A program made the translations under genes and the position numbers. From Echinarachnius parma (lineage: Eukaryota; Echinodermata; Echinoidea; Clypeasteroida; Echinarachniidae): a DNA stretch of 64,000 nucleotides. This document shows positions 30,040 through 41,300 of the stretch, piece after piece. Location of the stretch: the NCBI GenBank assembly GCA_037951105.1, contig JBAMJV010010613.1:62001-126000 (forward strand). The letters run 5' to 3'. Below the pieces are notes generated by a model. It ran no database searches and was not told the origin of the DNA. It saw only the letters and a program-made list of their open reading frames with translations. Numbering within the stretch: position 1 is the first letter of the stretch; each line of letters opens with the position of its first letter.

Positions 30040-31120
30040 CCCCCCCCCCCCCCCCCCCCCGCTCATTATCGGGAAAATTAGCTTAGCATACAAACATAAA
30101 TCATCCCTATAATTAATACCTCTTTTCGCCTTTCAGGGTTTCACTCCCTTTACACTACTGAATTTAAACTCTGCATCTTTCTTCTTGACACATTAATAAT
30201 TTTTTTCATTCAGCAGGCCATAATAGTCTCACCCTTTGTGGAATTCAGCCTCTTCCTTTCCCCTCGGTTATCCAAGTGGTTATTTTGATATACCACTGGT
30301 ATTATAAAAGTGGTGTATTCCCTTTTCGTTTCCCTGTTTAGATGCCCCGTGCTATGCCACTGATTTTAAGTGCAGACCCATTCCCATTGGTAAAAACGAG
30401 AGTGAAATATGTATGACTATATAATCTATAATATATATTCCATATGACTGGCGAAGGGTCAGGTCGTATCAGATACATTATGTATAAGGTATCAAACCAA
30501 GAGGAAGAAGGAAGCTTTCCGGTGTCACTGTCGCAGGCGCAGGCTTCTGGAACCATTTGGGAACTACATGTAGATCGCGATACAGAAATACGTAATACAA
30601 TTTTACAATACATTATAAATATGTATATAGCGCTACAAACACCAAGGTTCTCATGTGTTTCATCGCACTTGAATATAACGAATGTAACCTGGAAGATTAT
30701 GACTAGAATTCACTAAGGAGTTGGTTATGCAAACAATGGTTTCAAACAATGAAGTGCCACTACCGGTAGTTTTAAATAAATTTAAAAAAACGAAAATCAC
30801 ATGCGTTTATTTATAATCGTCTAAACGATGGTTTACCCAGGGAAATGGAGTCTACCTAAGCTCCTTTGTAAAGCCCAGCCACGGAGGCAGTACGAAGGAA
30901 GGGATTATCGCAGGGGGAGGGGCCATGCAGTTGCCTCACCCACCCCCCCCCCCCCCCCTCCCTTGATTTCGCTGTTAGTCTCCCTCTTTTACTCATGCAT
31001 AATAATTATTTAGGCCGATTTACTAAACTGACATGATAATAATGTCATTGTTTAGTATCAATTTCACAAAGATTGATTAATGATAGTTAGATGGTAGGGA
31101 TGTCTCTGTCATAATGCACT
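30040..31120. other. intergenic, C runs only
   Basis: C runs at 30040-30060 and 30943-30958. Small frames in both strands show no domain. Confidence 0.5.
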
Positions 31121-31157
31121 ACAACCAGTGGTGTAGCAAGCGCAACGAGGCTCGCGA

Positions 31158-31158
<1 letters not shown>

Positions 31159-31184
<26 letters not shown>
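31159..31184. repeat. poly-G tract
   Basis: About 25 G residues following GGCTCGCGA. Confidence 0.9.
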
Positions 31185-31188
<4 letters not shown>

Positions 31189-31371
31189 AAATAATATGCC
31201 AATACAACAAAACCTAACAAGGGTTGGTTGGTTATTTGATTTATGCAGGCGCGGTCAATCAATTATGATTATTTACATCTGCAGTAGGACCGCTACCCGT
31301 GCTATAATGAGGCTGTGCGCAATTTCTATTCAGAACTAGGTCGCAGGTCAGTGCATGATTGGGCCCAGTAA

Positions 31372-32905
31372 TGAACGCACCGCGTTGTGATCGCTTAGTT
31401 CTCCTTCTCCCTGTGTGCTCAGGATTAATTTTCCGACCATGAATTCGCCATAAATGTTAAGCTTAAACTATAAGAATTGTAATATGGTATTCAACTAGTA
31501 GAAATTGGTGCTTTAAAATGTGTAAAAATACGAATAAAAACTTGTAAAAACAATAAGTTTGAAGAGTCATTTCTTTCGTTAAAAAACACTTTTCATTCTC
31601 CGTGTATCCAAAATATTAATTACTTACCACCTTTCGTAGATATTGTTCTAGCAGAATATCATACTTTCTGTAAATGTTGTTTTTTCATCCGGTCAGGAAC
31701 TAGCAAAATAATTGACATGGTTGATTTGCGATCATTTCGAAATCGAAATCAACCGGGGGATACCACGCTATCTCTTGCTCTGCGCCCATACTTCAATATA
31801 CTACAATATACTGCAATGACAATGCATTGACTTGCGAATTCACACGGTGCAATGATCCATATAACAAAGGCTTACACTACCCTAGTTGCTAAGCTACAAC
31901 ACAACTATTGTACCTGGTCACTTTCTATAGCTTGCGCCCGCACCTGATTTTCCTTTTGGTGCGTGACCCCCGGAATAAATGGCTTTATATTGCCCAAATA
32001 CGTATTATTCTGTATGTTGTTATCTAAAGTCAAAATACAAATAATGTCTGTAACTGTATTAACAAAGGCTATGCTCAGCAGTTTGTAGTACTATACCTAG
32101 AACTTCAGCAATTAAGTATAATATATTATGAATTGCTCGCTCACATGCGTTATAAGCGTTTGTAATGCATTTTTACTTTTACAATCCAGTGAACAACATA
32201 CATAATAATACGTATGTGGGGCTATCAAGCCGTTTATTCCGGGGGTTACGCACCCAAGAGGAAAATCAGGTGCGTGCGCAAGCTATAGAAAGTGACCAGG
32301 TACAATAGTTGTGTTGTAGCTTAGCAACTAGGGTAGTGTAAGCCTTTGTTATATGGATCATTGCACCGTGTGAATTCGCAAGTCAATGCATTGTCATTGC
32401 AGTATATTGAAGAATCGACGCAGAGCAAGAGATAGCGAGGTATCCCCCGGTTTATTTCGATTTCGAAATGATCGCAAATCGACCATGTCAATTATTTTGC
32501 TAGTTCCTGACCGGATGAAAAAACAACATTTACAGAAAGTATGATATTCTGCTAGAGCAATATCTATAAACAGTAGTAAGTAATTAATATTTTGGATACA
32601 CGGAGAATGAAAAGTGTTTTTTAACGAAAGAAATTACTTTTCAAACTTATTTGTTGTACAAGTTTTTTATTCCTATTTTTACACATTTTAAAACATCAAT
32701 TTTTACGAGTTGAATACCATATTACAATCTTTATAGTTTAAGCTTACAATTTGTGGCAAATTCATGGTCGGAAAATTAATTCTGAGCACACAAGGGAGAA
32801 GGGGAACTGGGCCATGTCGTAGCTCATTATATGCGAGCGGCGCAATATTTTATGCATACGACTTGCATTCATACAAGCGATTCACAACGCGGTGCATTTA
32901 TACTG
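31372..32905. mobile_element. long palindrome (foldback-type), arms about 600 bp
   Basis: The left arm at about 31372-31985 is matched in reverse complement by the right arm at about 32227-32905. Examples: GGAATAAATGGCTT against AAGCCGTTTATTCC, GTACCTGGTCACTTTCTATA against TATAGAAAGTGACCAGGTAC, and CTGTGTGCTCAGGATTAATT against AATTAATTCTGAGCACACAA. The spacer is about 240 bases. The right arm carries about 65 extra bases near 32815-32878. Arms differ at scattered sites, so the palindrome is not brand new. No protein seen. Confidence 0.9.
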
Positions 32906-33014
32906 TCTGGGACCGTCCTTTATCGTCTCCATCCGATAGACGCGGCCAAGATTCAAACCCGGGCCGATTATTGCGAAGAGTGGAGCTCTGACCACAAGAC
33001 CAGAACACAATTCC

Positions 33015-33454
33015 TTAAAGGGTACCACCACCCAAAAATAATATTCTTATTATAGAAAGGTACCATCTTCAGGATTCCATTCCTTCAACAAGTTCACAAA
33101 AATATGTTTTCAGAAAAAAAATATATAATTGGAAAAGGCATCACCATTCTCAACCATGCGTTCATGCGGTCTGAATTGCGTAGACTATATGCGTGCAGAG
33201 CCAGAGCGCACTGTGCAGAGCGAATGAATCATCCGGGAATCTATTGACGTACGCATGAAAGCATTGGCGCACTCGCAAATGCTTGGCCCTTATGGAACCA
33301 GGAAATAGCAGTGGTTCCGTAAGTGGTGGAAATTAATTGCTTTGTTTATGAATTACACAACCCCTTTGCAAAATGTTGGGTATCTATTTGATATCACAAA
33401 ACGGTACCAAAACATATAATAATGTGTTGTCCTTTGCCTGGTGGTCCCCTTTAA
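33015..33454. mobile_element. TTAA-flanked element (family iv), copy 1
   Basis: TTAA at both ends; termini AGGGTACCACCACCC and GGTGGTCCCCT. The second copy is at 53489-53916, with long shared blocks such as GCATTGGCGCACTCGCAAATG and TTGGGTATCTATTTGATATC. Confidence 0.85.
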
Positions 33455-33666
33455 ATAAACACAAATAGAATGTGCCCCTAAAACTTCCGACCACTACAAC
33501 ATGACTTGCAGTATGTATTACGATACAATTAATCACATGCGCTGCATTTAGCCATGATGAAATTACGATTAAAACTACGTCAATTAATTGCTTTATAATA
33601 ATTAACAGTTTTGAAAGTCATGAGATTTTGTTTCGCTCGAGGAAGAGAGAAAGCTGCAAACTGTAA

Positions 33667-33857
33667 CAGTGGCGAAGCTACGGGGGGCACGGGGGTGGGG
33701 GACATTTTCGCCACTTGGCAAAAACGATAAAACGTAATGGGCAGATATTTGAAAGAAATAAAGAAAACAATTAACATGTCGTGGCGCCCCCCCCCCCCCC
33801 CCCTAATTTTTTGTTTTTTGTTTATGTAACCAGATAACGTACTGCGTCACATACATA

Positions 33858-33901
<44 letters not shown>

Positions 33902-33980
33902 TACTTACACATTTCAACCAGTTGTCCCGGTTTTGTAAATTATCACACACACCCTCGAAAAACCCTGGCTACGGGCCTGT
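33667..33980. repeat. repeat with very long poly-C tracts
   Basis: Between CAGTGGCGAAGCTACGGGG and ACCCTGGCTACGGGCCTGT lie C runs at 33787-33803 and 33862-33901, the latter about 40 bases. Ends resemble GTGGCGTAGC-type repeats, but I cannot define the borders. Confidence 0.55.
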
Positions 33981-34389
33981 AATGATATAATAAATGGTGT
34001 ACAATCGAATATAGTATACCACACCTAAGATAATGACGGATGGACACCTCTATAGGCGCTAGGCCATTGAATAGACTAACAAATGATCTGAACCGAACCT
34101 CATGTTCACAATCTCAACTCCCTGGGAAGTATTTTAGCCATGCCATCTATTAACTGTACACAATATAATGCTCTTTTACAAACACCATATGCTTCATTTC
34201 TATCGAGTTCCTATTTATAAAATTCACTAGAAAAGGAAACAATACAATGTGGATACAGTATAAGGATATGAGATGCTATAGTTTGTTTGGTTCCGAAGTA
34301 CTCGGGACCTCAGAAGTCGCGCTCTCTATACGTACTAATCTTGCCATACAAGAAAGGGGCACAATCGATTGTATAGACTTGTATGGAAC

Positions 34390-34830
34390 ATTTGAACCAA
34401 TCAGATGTGCGCATGTAGTCACATGATCGGGCTTACAATAATTTCCAACTTTGCAATCGATTGCATCTCTTTCTACAACGGGGCCCATGACTTGCAGACA
34501 ATTATGCAAATCTACGTGTATAAATACATTCTTAATTGTCATGCACTTTCAAAGGTCAAAGAATACTTTTGAAACCAGCTTGCCTCTTAACTATTTCACT
34601 CATCATCAAAATATCAAAACCATTGTGTCCTTTGTATTTCAAGTAGCTTTCGCTTTTTGTTTCGCTAAATATTGTTAAGCTGGTATAGAAACTATTATAA
34701 AATGATTCTAAATTTTGCATCTCAAGCAACGCATTCCCTAAAAATAACCAAATCACTTTTCATAGTACTTGGCATCCCACCAAAAGAAAAAGATAAAGAA
34801 AGACATAAAGCGCCTCTCTACCACTAGGCA
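34390..34830. repeat. segmental duplication, left block (copy 1)
   Basis: Matches 40896-41300 in order, for example CAATCAGATGTGCGCAT, CACATGATCGGGCTTACAAT, CAACGGGGCCCATGACTTG, CTTAACTATTTCACTCATC, ATTGTGTCCTTTGTATTTCA and AAGAAAGACATAAAGC. The short frames inside are not conserved as protein. Confidence 0.85.
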
Positions 34831-34868
34831 TATATCATATTATGATATTATGTCATGTTTGTGTTAAT

Positions 34869-35045
34869 AATAAACAAATATACCATGCACTGAGAGCCAC
34901 TAGTTGAAATTATGGATTCCGAGGTGACAGGAAAAAAACTATGTTCTGAGGGTCGTAGACCCGAAGAACATAGTGCTTTTTCTGTCACCGAGGAATCCAT
35001 AATTTCACTAGTGGCTCGAAATAGTGCATGATATATTTGTTTTAT
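34869..35045. mobile_element. palindromic element, hairpin of about 175 bases
   Basis: GAAATTATGGATTCCGAGG, TGACAG and CTATGTTCT pair with AGAACATAG, CTGTCA and CCGAGGAATCCATAATTTC around the small loop GGGTCGTAGACCC. Outer parts ACAAATATACCATGCACT and AGTGCATGATATATTTGT extend it. Confidence 0.8.
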
Positions 35046-35211
35046 ATCCTTCGCATAATCATCGCAAAAATAAATGATTTCAATTAAATTAAAGAAAAAT
35101 ATAAAGAAAAACAAAACATTGATCATGGAACCATCACTGCACAGACTATGTTCTGTTTGTGACACTGACCCCCTTTGCGCAATAGTCCTAGCGCAGAGCG
35201 CGTATTGCGCT

Positions 35212-36999
35212 CATAGAAGTATGAATAAACCATAGAATTATGAATAAACAAACCAACCCGTTTATAACTAGAAGGCTCACTTAACGCGCGCAAGTCACGT
35301 GTCCAATAGACTTTGTACATGGGCAACATGGCGGAGTGAACCGATTTTTGAAGCACAAAAGGAATACCACTAGACGTCATCGCGTCGTGACCTAGAAAGA
35401 CTTGACCAATCATCATGCTATGAAGTGCGCGTAGACTATCGCGCCTATTTTCCTGCGCACTGTCCTAGATTGTATCACGCTTGAGAACAATGGGATCTAT
35501 GGTGACGTATGCATATGAACTTGTTTTATTGACCTCGATCTGGTGACGACGCGTATGAACTGCTCTGTGATTGGTTTATGTAATTCCCAAGTATCCCATA
35601 ATGCAACCTGCAGTGGTATTCCTTTCGATGACCAAAAATCGCGGCACTCTGGCAGCAGTGACACCCCCCTGGAATAAACCATAGAACTATGAATAAACAA
35701 ACCAACCCGTTTATAACGAGAAGGCTCACTTAACGCGCGCAAGTCACGTGTCCCATAGACTTTGTACATGGGCAACATGGCGGAGTGAACCGATTTTTGA
35801 AGCTCCCGTAGCCCACTTCTCTACGTCATCGCGTAGTGACCTAGAAATACTGGACCAATCATCATGCCTATGCAGTGCGTAGACTATCGCGCCTATTGTC
35901 CTGCGCACTGTCCTAGATTTCATCACGCTTATGAGAACAATGGGAGCCATTGTGACGTATGCATATGAACTTGTTTTATTGACCTCGATCCCGTGACGAC
36001 GCGTTTGAACTACTCTGTGATTGGTTAACTGTAGTTCCCAAGTAGCCCATAATGCAACCAGTTGTGGGCTCTTCCGGTGAGCAAAAATCGCTGCACTCTG
36101 GCAGCAGTGACACCCCCCTGGAATAAACAAACCAACCCGTTTATAACTAGAAGGCTCACTTAACGCGCGCAAGTCACGTGTCCCATAGACTTTGTACATG
36201 GGCAACATGGCGGAGTGAACCGATTTTTGAAGCTCCCGTAGCCCACTTCTCTACGTCATCGCGTAGTGACCTAGAAATACTGGACCAATCATCGTGCCTA
36301 TGCAGTGCGTAGACTATCGCGCCTATTTTCCTGCGCACTGTCCTAGATTTCATCACGCTTATGAGAACAATGGGAGCCATTGTGACGTATGCATATGAAC
36401 TTGTTTTATTGACCTCGATCCCGTGACGACGCGTTTGAACTACTCTGTGATTGGTTAACTGTAGTTCCCAAGTAGCCCATAATGCAACCAGTTGTGGGCT
36501 CTTCCGGTGAGCAAAAATCGCTGCACTCTGGCAGCAGTGACCAGGGGGGTGTCACTGCTGCCAGAGTGTCGCGATTTTTGGTCATCGAAAGGAATACCAC
36601 TGCAGGTTGCATTATGGGATACTTTGGAATTACATAAACCAATCACAGAGCAGTTCATACGCGTCGTCACCAGATCGAGGTCAATAAAACAAGTTCATAT
36701 GCATACGTCACCATAGATCCCATTGTTCTCAAGCGAGATACAATCTAGGACAGTGCGCAGGAAAATAGGCGCGATAGTCTACGCGCACTTCATAGCATGA
36801 TGATTGGTCAAGTCTTTCTAGGTCACGACGCGATGACGTCTAGTGGTATTCCTTTTGTGCTTCAAAAATCGGTTCACTCCGCCATGTTGCCCATGTACAA
36901 AGTCTATGGGACACGTGACTTGCGCGCGTTAAGTGAGCCTTCTAGTTATAAACGGGTTGGTTTGTTTATTCATACGTCTATGGCAGTGACACCCCCCTG
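35212..36999. mobile_element. composite of three direct and one inverted MITE unit
   Basis: Units of about 430-450 bases start near 35212, 35672 and 36118 (direct) and at 36542-36999 (inverted). Each carries ACCAACCCGTTTATAAC, ACATGGGCAACATGGCGGAG and GACGTATGCATATGAACTTG. The inverted unit has ends CAGGGGGGTGTCACTGC and GCAGTGACACCCCCCTG. The first and last units share the variant CACAAAAGGAATACCAC, and units 2 and 3 share CTCCCGTAGCCCACTTC. An 8-base repeat ATTGCGCT borders the whole block (35204-35211, 37000-37007). The left end lacks the terminal 17 bases. Small proteins read from it are not genes. Confidence 0.88.
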
Positions 37000-37007
37000 A
37001 TTGCGCT

Positions 37008-37610
37008 ATCTTTCCATTCATGGTTACGCGCCTCAACAACTAATGCGCACCCAAATGCAAAACGCGCGCATCAAAGTGAATAATTAACCTGCTTTACATA
37101 CTACACACGTGTAATTGTATGGAGAAAATAGTTATTCGTACATTAGACATACACCTATTGTGCAGTGCCCACCGCGGCCGATTGTTAAATGACGAATTAG
37201 TGTCTCGACCACAGAAGGACAACGATGCACAATGTGCACCATTGTCGTTATTTTTAAATTCGAATACCACTACATTATACATGAAATGCATCTCTCTAGA
37301 ATATTCTTTGGAATTTATTGATATTCACGGGTGAAAATATGCTGTATTTCTTTTTAAATAACTCTTTGAGAAATCTCGTCGAGCATCTTTCGCAAGCTAA
37401 AACAAGACCTCTGCTCGCAGGGAAGTTTCATAACCTGCATCTCTATGGGCTCAATATGATCACCCGGCGTCTATGACGTCATTCATGGAATAGCATTTAC
37501 TATTCCATGAATGACGTCACGCATAGCACATTTTTCTCCATGGACATTACTATGTTTGGTCACATGACGCTATGTAGACCAATCACTGAACAGGATTTCA
37601 TTCATGTAGG
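37008..37610. other. insert remainder between repeat block and receptor upstream region
   Basis: Has no counterpart in the second duplication copy. Includes the hairpin at 37474-37519. No coding block. Confidence 0.5.
37474..37519. promoter_or_regulatory. perfect 20-bp hairpin with CRE sites
   Basis: TGACGTCATTCATGGAATAG and its exact complement are separated by 6 bases. Each arm carries TGACGTCA, the consensus CREB/ATF site. It lies 1.3 kb upstream of the first tandem receptor. It may simply be the centre of a MITE; a regulatory role is inference. Confidence 0.4.
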
Positions 37611-38825
37611 ATATAAACGACGCTATATTATACGTATGTCTCCTATAAGTCTGAGTCTGATCTATAAAATAATGATGCGTATGTTGTTTTTGTTTTGTGT
37701 TTGTATAAAGCAAACATTAAAATAACTTCTTGGTATAATTATATTATTTCAACATATTGAAAGGAATACAATATAATATATCTTATTCCTTTTAATATGA
37801 TGAAATAATATCATTATACGTTATTTTCTTCCGGAAAATTATATCATTTTATAAAAAAACTTATTTGGTAGCCTATGTATGTTAGCTCTTTGAAAAGGGC
37901 ATCTCTGACACGATGATGTTGTTCCCTTAAACCTAAACGTGCCATAAGCATGGCAACTCTCTCTATAAACATGCCGTGCGAATCTGGAATAGATTAATAG
38001 GCATTGTTAGAGTCAGCATAATGACAGTTTTGATTTCGCTTTGTTGCATTTTTTTTTTTTTTTTTTTTTACTTGACTTAAACAATTTAGGATGGAGATAT
38101 TGCGTGACAATTTTGACTAATAGACCCATAACAATCTTGACTCGAGAATATTATGCTACTTTCATATATACTTTCTCTTTTGGTTGTTCTCTAATTCGAA
38201 TCTACAGATTTATCAACCATACAGTCACCATAACACTCGGCCTGGGGAGTGGGGTCTATGAGGAATGTGTGTTATACCAAAATCAAACAGTACTGAATGG
38301 GTTAATCACGCTCTTCTGTTATCCAGAATGTACTAGATACATTCACACAAATTCTTATAATCATAATTCTTCATAGAAGATTAGTTCACTCTGACGGCAA
38401 CACTTCGCGTTAGCAACAACTTTCGTCTTTATAATACAAACACAATGGATTTGGGTGAAAGGATTTTCTGAAGTGACGGGTGGAATAAATATTGAAACAA
38501 AACAATAAAAACAGATAAGACGATTCAACAAACTCTATCATTTTTATCCGGTGTTGCTTTTGTCCAGGCTGACGTCCGTCTTTCGTTTTACGCCCTTAAC
38601 GACGCTCGCATTTTGCGACATCTGATGATGTAAAAGTATGTAGCAGAATCAACCTTTTAGTTAAACAAAGTGTCGTCAGAGAGAATACAGTGGACAAAGA
38701 CAAACATCCATAACATCTCAGTGACATTTTTATCGGAACTATTTTGAAAATAACATTTTTTAAAAGGTGCCGAAATAAGAAGAGAAAGGGTTCTGCAATA
38801 AAATTTTAAAAAACACCCACCAAAG
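37611..38825 (+). promoter_or_regulatory. duplicated 5' flank of the first tandem receptor
   Basis: Colinear with 41300-42594. Shared blocks are ATTATGCTACTTTCATAT, CTCTTCTGTTAT, TTTGCGACATCT, GTGTCGTCAGAG and GCCGAAATAAG just before the ATG. The closest match lies within 250 bases of the start codon, so the promoter and 5' leader probably lie there. A T run at 38048-38069. Confidence 0.55.
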
Positions 38826-39899
38826 ATGGCAGCTGAAGATATCGGTCTTCTCAACCTACACGATGTCGATGGCGTCGATCTCATCGAGATCGTGTACAAT
38901 TCGTCGACGGTCGACTCAGAGGACAACTGGGACTTCTACCCGATACCATGGCATTGGTGGCAAGTGATGCAGCTCATCCTAACGGTATTGGGAGTCGTTG
39001 GCAACCTCTTGGTCATCATCGTCCTGCTCCGCCCTGGTCGTACGCGCTCGTCAACGGACATCCTGTTCGCTGCCCTGGGCATCGCTGACTTCATTACCTC
39101 GCTGGCTTTCTTCCCTCATCGTCGACCGATTCATGTCCCAGACACGATCGCTGGAAGGATCTACTGTCCGATTATCCATGTTTCCTACTTCGTGTGGTTG
39201 TCGACGTATTCGTCGTTGTTGACACTGACGACGATATCCGTTAAACGCTTCTTGGCCGTGGTGCGTCCACAAATATTCAAGCGCGTCTTCGCGTCATCGA
39301 AGTCGACGTGGTTGATGATCGGGCTGTTATGGGTTATCAGCTTCATCTTAAACTCGTACATCTTTTACATCGTTGTCCTAGTCGATGGTGAATGCGTTCT
39401 GTCTTTTCCATCGCCCGGGTTTCAGAAGTTTCTCGGCATTTCAATCTTCACATTCAGGTACCTTCTTCCCATGTTCGTCATCATGTTTGCGCACGCCGCC
39501 ACCGTCATCGAGCTCCGTCGTCGAGGAGCGGCACGACGTCTGCAGCGACTGACCAGCACCATCAGGACGCAGCGTCCTCACGGTGAAAGGAAACAACAGC
39601 GGCGCCGCACCAATTCCGTCCGCATGCGACATCGAATCGTCGTCATTCTCTACGTCATCATCGCCGTGTTCGTCGTCTGCTGGACACCGGACCAGCTTTT
39701 CTTCCTCTTCTTCAATCTTGGTATCCTCCCGAGCTCGTACCTGTTCAGCGACGTCCATCGTGCACTCGTGCTCCTCGGCGTAGGACACACGTTTGCCAAT
39801 TTGATCATCTATGCCGTTCTGAACCCGAAATTTAGAAAGGCTTTGCGAGACATGTTTAGGGATGTGTTTGATTATTTCCAGCTCCTATTTAAGAAATGA
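38826..39899 (+). CDS. class A GPCR paralogue A, single exon, 357 aa
   Basis: Full seven-helix receptor. N25 is an NSS glycosylation site in an acidic N-terminus. Helix 1 GVVGNLLV (Asn60), helix 2 LGIADF (Asp88), Cys114 and Cys190 for the disulphide, CWTP at 285-288. Two key switches are changed. The DRY position reads VKRF (K140-R141-F142), so the acid is replaced by a base. The NPxxY motif reads NLIIY (325-329), without proline. Both changes are shared by its paralogue at 42595, so they are not sequencing errors. Intracellular loop 3 is very basic (RRRGAARRLQ, RKQQRRRTNS). The ATG is preceded by CACCAAAG. The closest relative in the window is the receptor at 42595 (about 32 differences in 357). 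Ligand unknown; constitutive activity, altered coupling or a decoy role are all possible. Confidence 0.92.
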   Translation: MAAEDIGLLNLHDVDGVDLIEIVYNSSTVDSEDNWDFYPIPWHWWQVMQLILTVLGVVGNLLVIIVLLRPGRTRSSTDILFAALGIADFITSLAFFPHRRPIHVPDTIAGRIYCPIIHVSYFVWLSTYSSLLTLTTISVKRFLAVVRPQIFKRVFASSKSTWLMIGLLWVISFILNSYIFYIVVLVDGECVLSFPSPGFQKFLGISIFTFRYLLPMFVIMFAHAATVIELRRRGAARRLQRLTSTIRTQRPHGERKQQRRRTNSVRMRHRIVVILYVIIAVFVVCWTPDQLFFLFFNLGILPSSYLFSDVHRALVLLGVGHTFANLIIYAVLNPKFRKALRDMFRDVFDYFQLLFKK

Positions 39900-39918
39900 A
39901 TCAAGCATTGTATTAGCT

Positions 39919-40298
39919 TTAAAGGTACACCTGTAAAGTGTCGGATATTGCCCAAAGTGACATTAGAGACTTCAATCCTATATATCACAATCATTGTAAG
40001 TTATGTCCGAATGCTGTGGGAAAGTTTCATTGAAAAAGAACACGGCTTTCCTGGTTAAAAAAAGAAGAAAATTCGTGAGCTTTTACAACGAATTACTGTA
40101 TGACGTGTATGAGGTTCATGACCGTTCATTAACGCTCTTGAGCTGAATGATAGGTATCGTCATACTAAAGGGGCATTTGAAAAAATCTAACCCTATTTCA
40201 TTCTTCTCTTACCATGCTTACCATAAGCTAAACAACACGGTAGAAGAGAAACGAGAACGCTCCAAGTAATTTTCGTGGAGTTAGACACTTTGCAGGCA
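39919..40298. mobile_element. TTAA element (family iii), copy 3, just behind receptor A
   Basis: TTAA then AGGTACACCTGTAAAGTGTC at the left. The right end GACACTTTGCAGGCA has lost its TTAA. It begins 20 bases after the receptor stop codon, so the 3' untranslated region runs through it. Confidence 0.85.
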
Positions 40299-40520
40299 TA
40301 GTATTGGTGTGTACATTTATTCAAAATAGTGTCAATGCCAATATACACTATTTTAAAATAGAATTATCAAGTTCACTTTGGAAAAAAAATATTACAGGAC
40401 CGCACATTATCACTTTTACCCCTTTTTCCATTAAGACGCACAAAAATCAGATGACGACTTCAGCTATTTTGATCAAACAAACCATGTGCTCTTGCGTCAT
40501 TCCTTAGTTTTCTGTAATCT
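40299..40520. repeat. segmental duplication, 3' block (copy 1)
   Basis: Matches 44142-44320, for example AGTATTGGTGTGTA, CTATCAAGTTCACT-type and TTACCC...CGCACAAA blocks, so the duplication extends past the receptors on the 3' side. Confidence 0.75.
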
Positions 40521-40895
40521 CGTAAAAAATTGCGCCCTCTTCTGAACATCGTTTCAAAAACTTGTCCAAGTTTATTGTAAATAAAATATGTCTAATTTTC
40601 GTATAACTAGTAGGTCAACAGCCAATCAACATGGGCCATTGTGGCTGCATGCTGCCATGGTAGTTACAATTATTTGATATTTACAATACGTTTTGCAATA
40701 ATGGCAAAATTGTAACCAAAACAGGGCCCAGAACTTTATAATCTATAGTTTGGCAAATTTATTACATGATTTACGTAAATTATACAATGCCTTTTCCTAT
40801 AACGTTAAAATCTGAGCCCTGTTTATAAAACTTCTCAAATTGTTGTTGCAGCTGTCCCGTGGTAGTTACAAAAAATGAATACTTACAACAATTGT
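40521..40895. other. unassigned, between duplication blocks
   Basis: AT-rich, with fragments of the CAACGGGGCCC repeat family. No gene seen. Confidence 0.45.
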
Positions 40896-41300
40896 AAATT
40901 GAACCAATCAGATGTGCGCATTGAGTCACATGATCGGGCTTACAATTATTTTGCAATCGATTGAATCTTTTTTCTGCAACGGGGCCCATGACTTGTAGAC
41001 AATTAAGCAAAGTTGCGTGTATAATTACATTATTTAGCATGCATTTTCAAAGGTCAAAGATAGCGAATACTATTGAAACCAGCTTCCCTCTTAACTATTT
41101 CACTCATCATCAAAATACCAAGACCATTGTGTCCTTTGTATTTCAAGTAGATTTCACTCTTAGTTTCGGTATTGTTTTGCTGGTTTGGAAAATACATCTC
41201 AAGCAACGATTTCCCCGAAAATAACAAAATCACTTGTCATTGTACTCGGCATCCAACCAAAAGAGAAAAACATAAAGAAAGACATAAAGCTTTCGCTTTA
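40896..41300. repeat. segmental duplication, left block (copy 2)
   Basis: Counterpart of 34390-34830. Here it runs straight into the receptor upstream region, whereas copy 1 is interrupted by about 2.8 kb of repeats. Confidence 0.85.

Noticed and set aside
34276..37000. Many 60-150 codon frames, some repeated (MLPMYKVYGTRDLRALSEP)
   Set aside because: Repeats of the MITE composite and duplicated blocks in both orientations; no sign of selection on protein.
39441..39788. Antisense 115-codon frame within receptor A
   Set aside because: Shadow of the GC-rich coding strand; it is also seen opposite receptor B without independent support.
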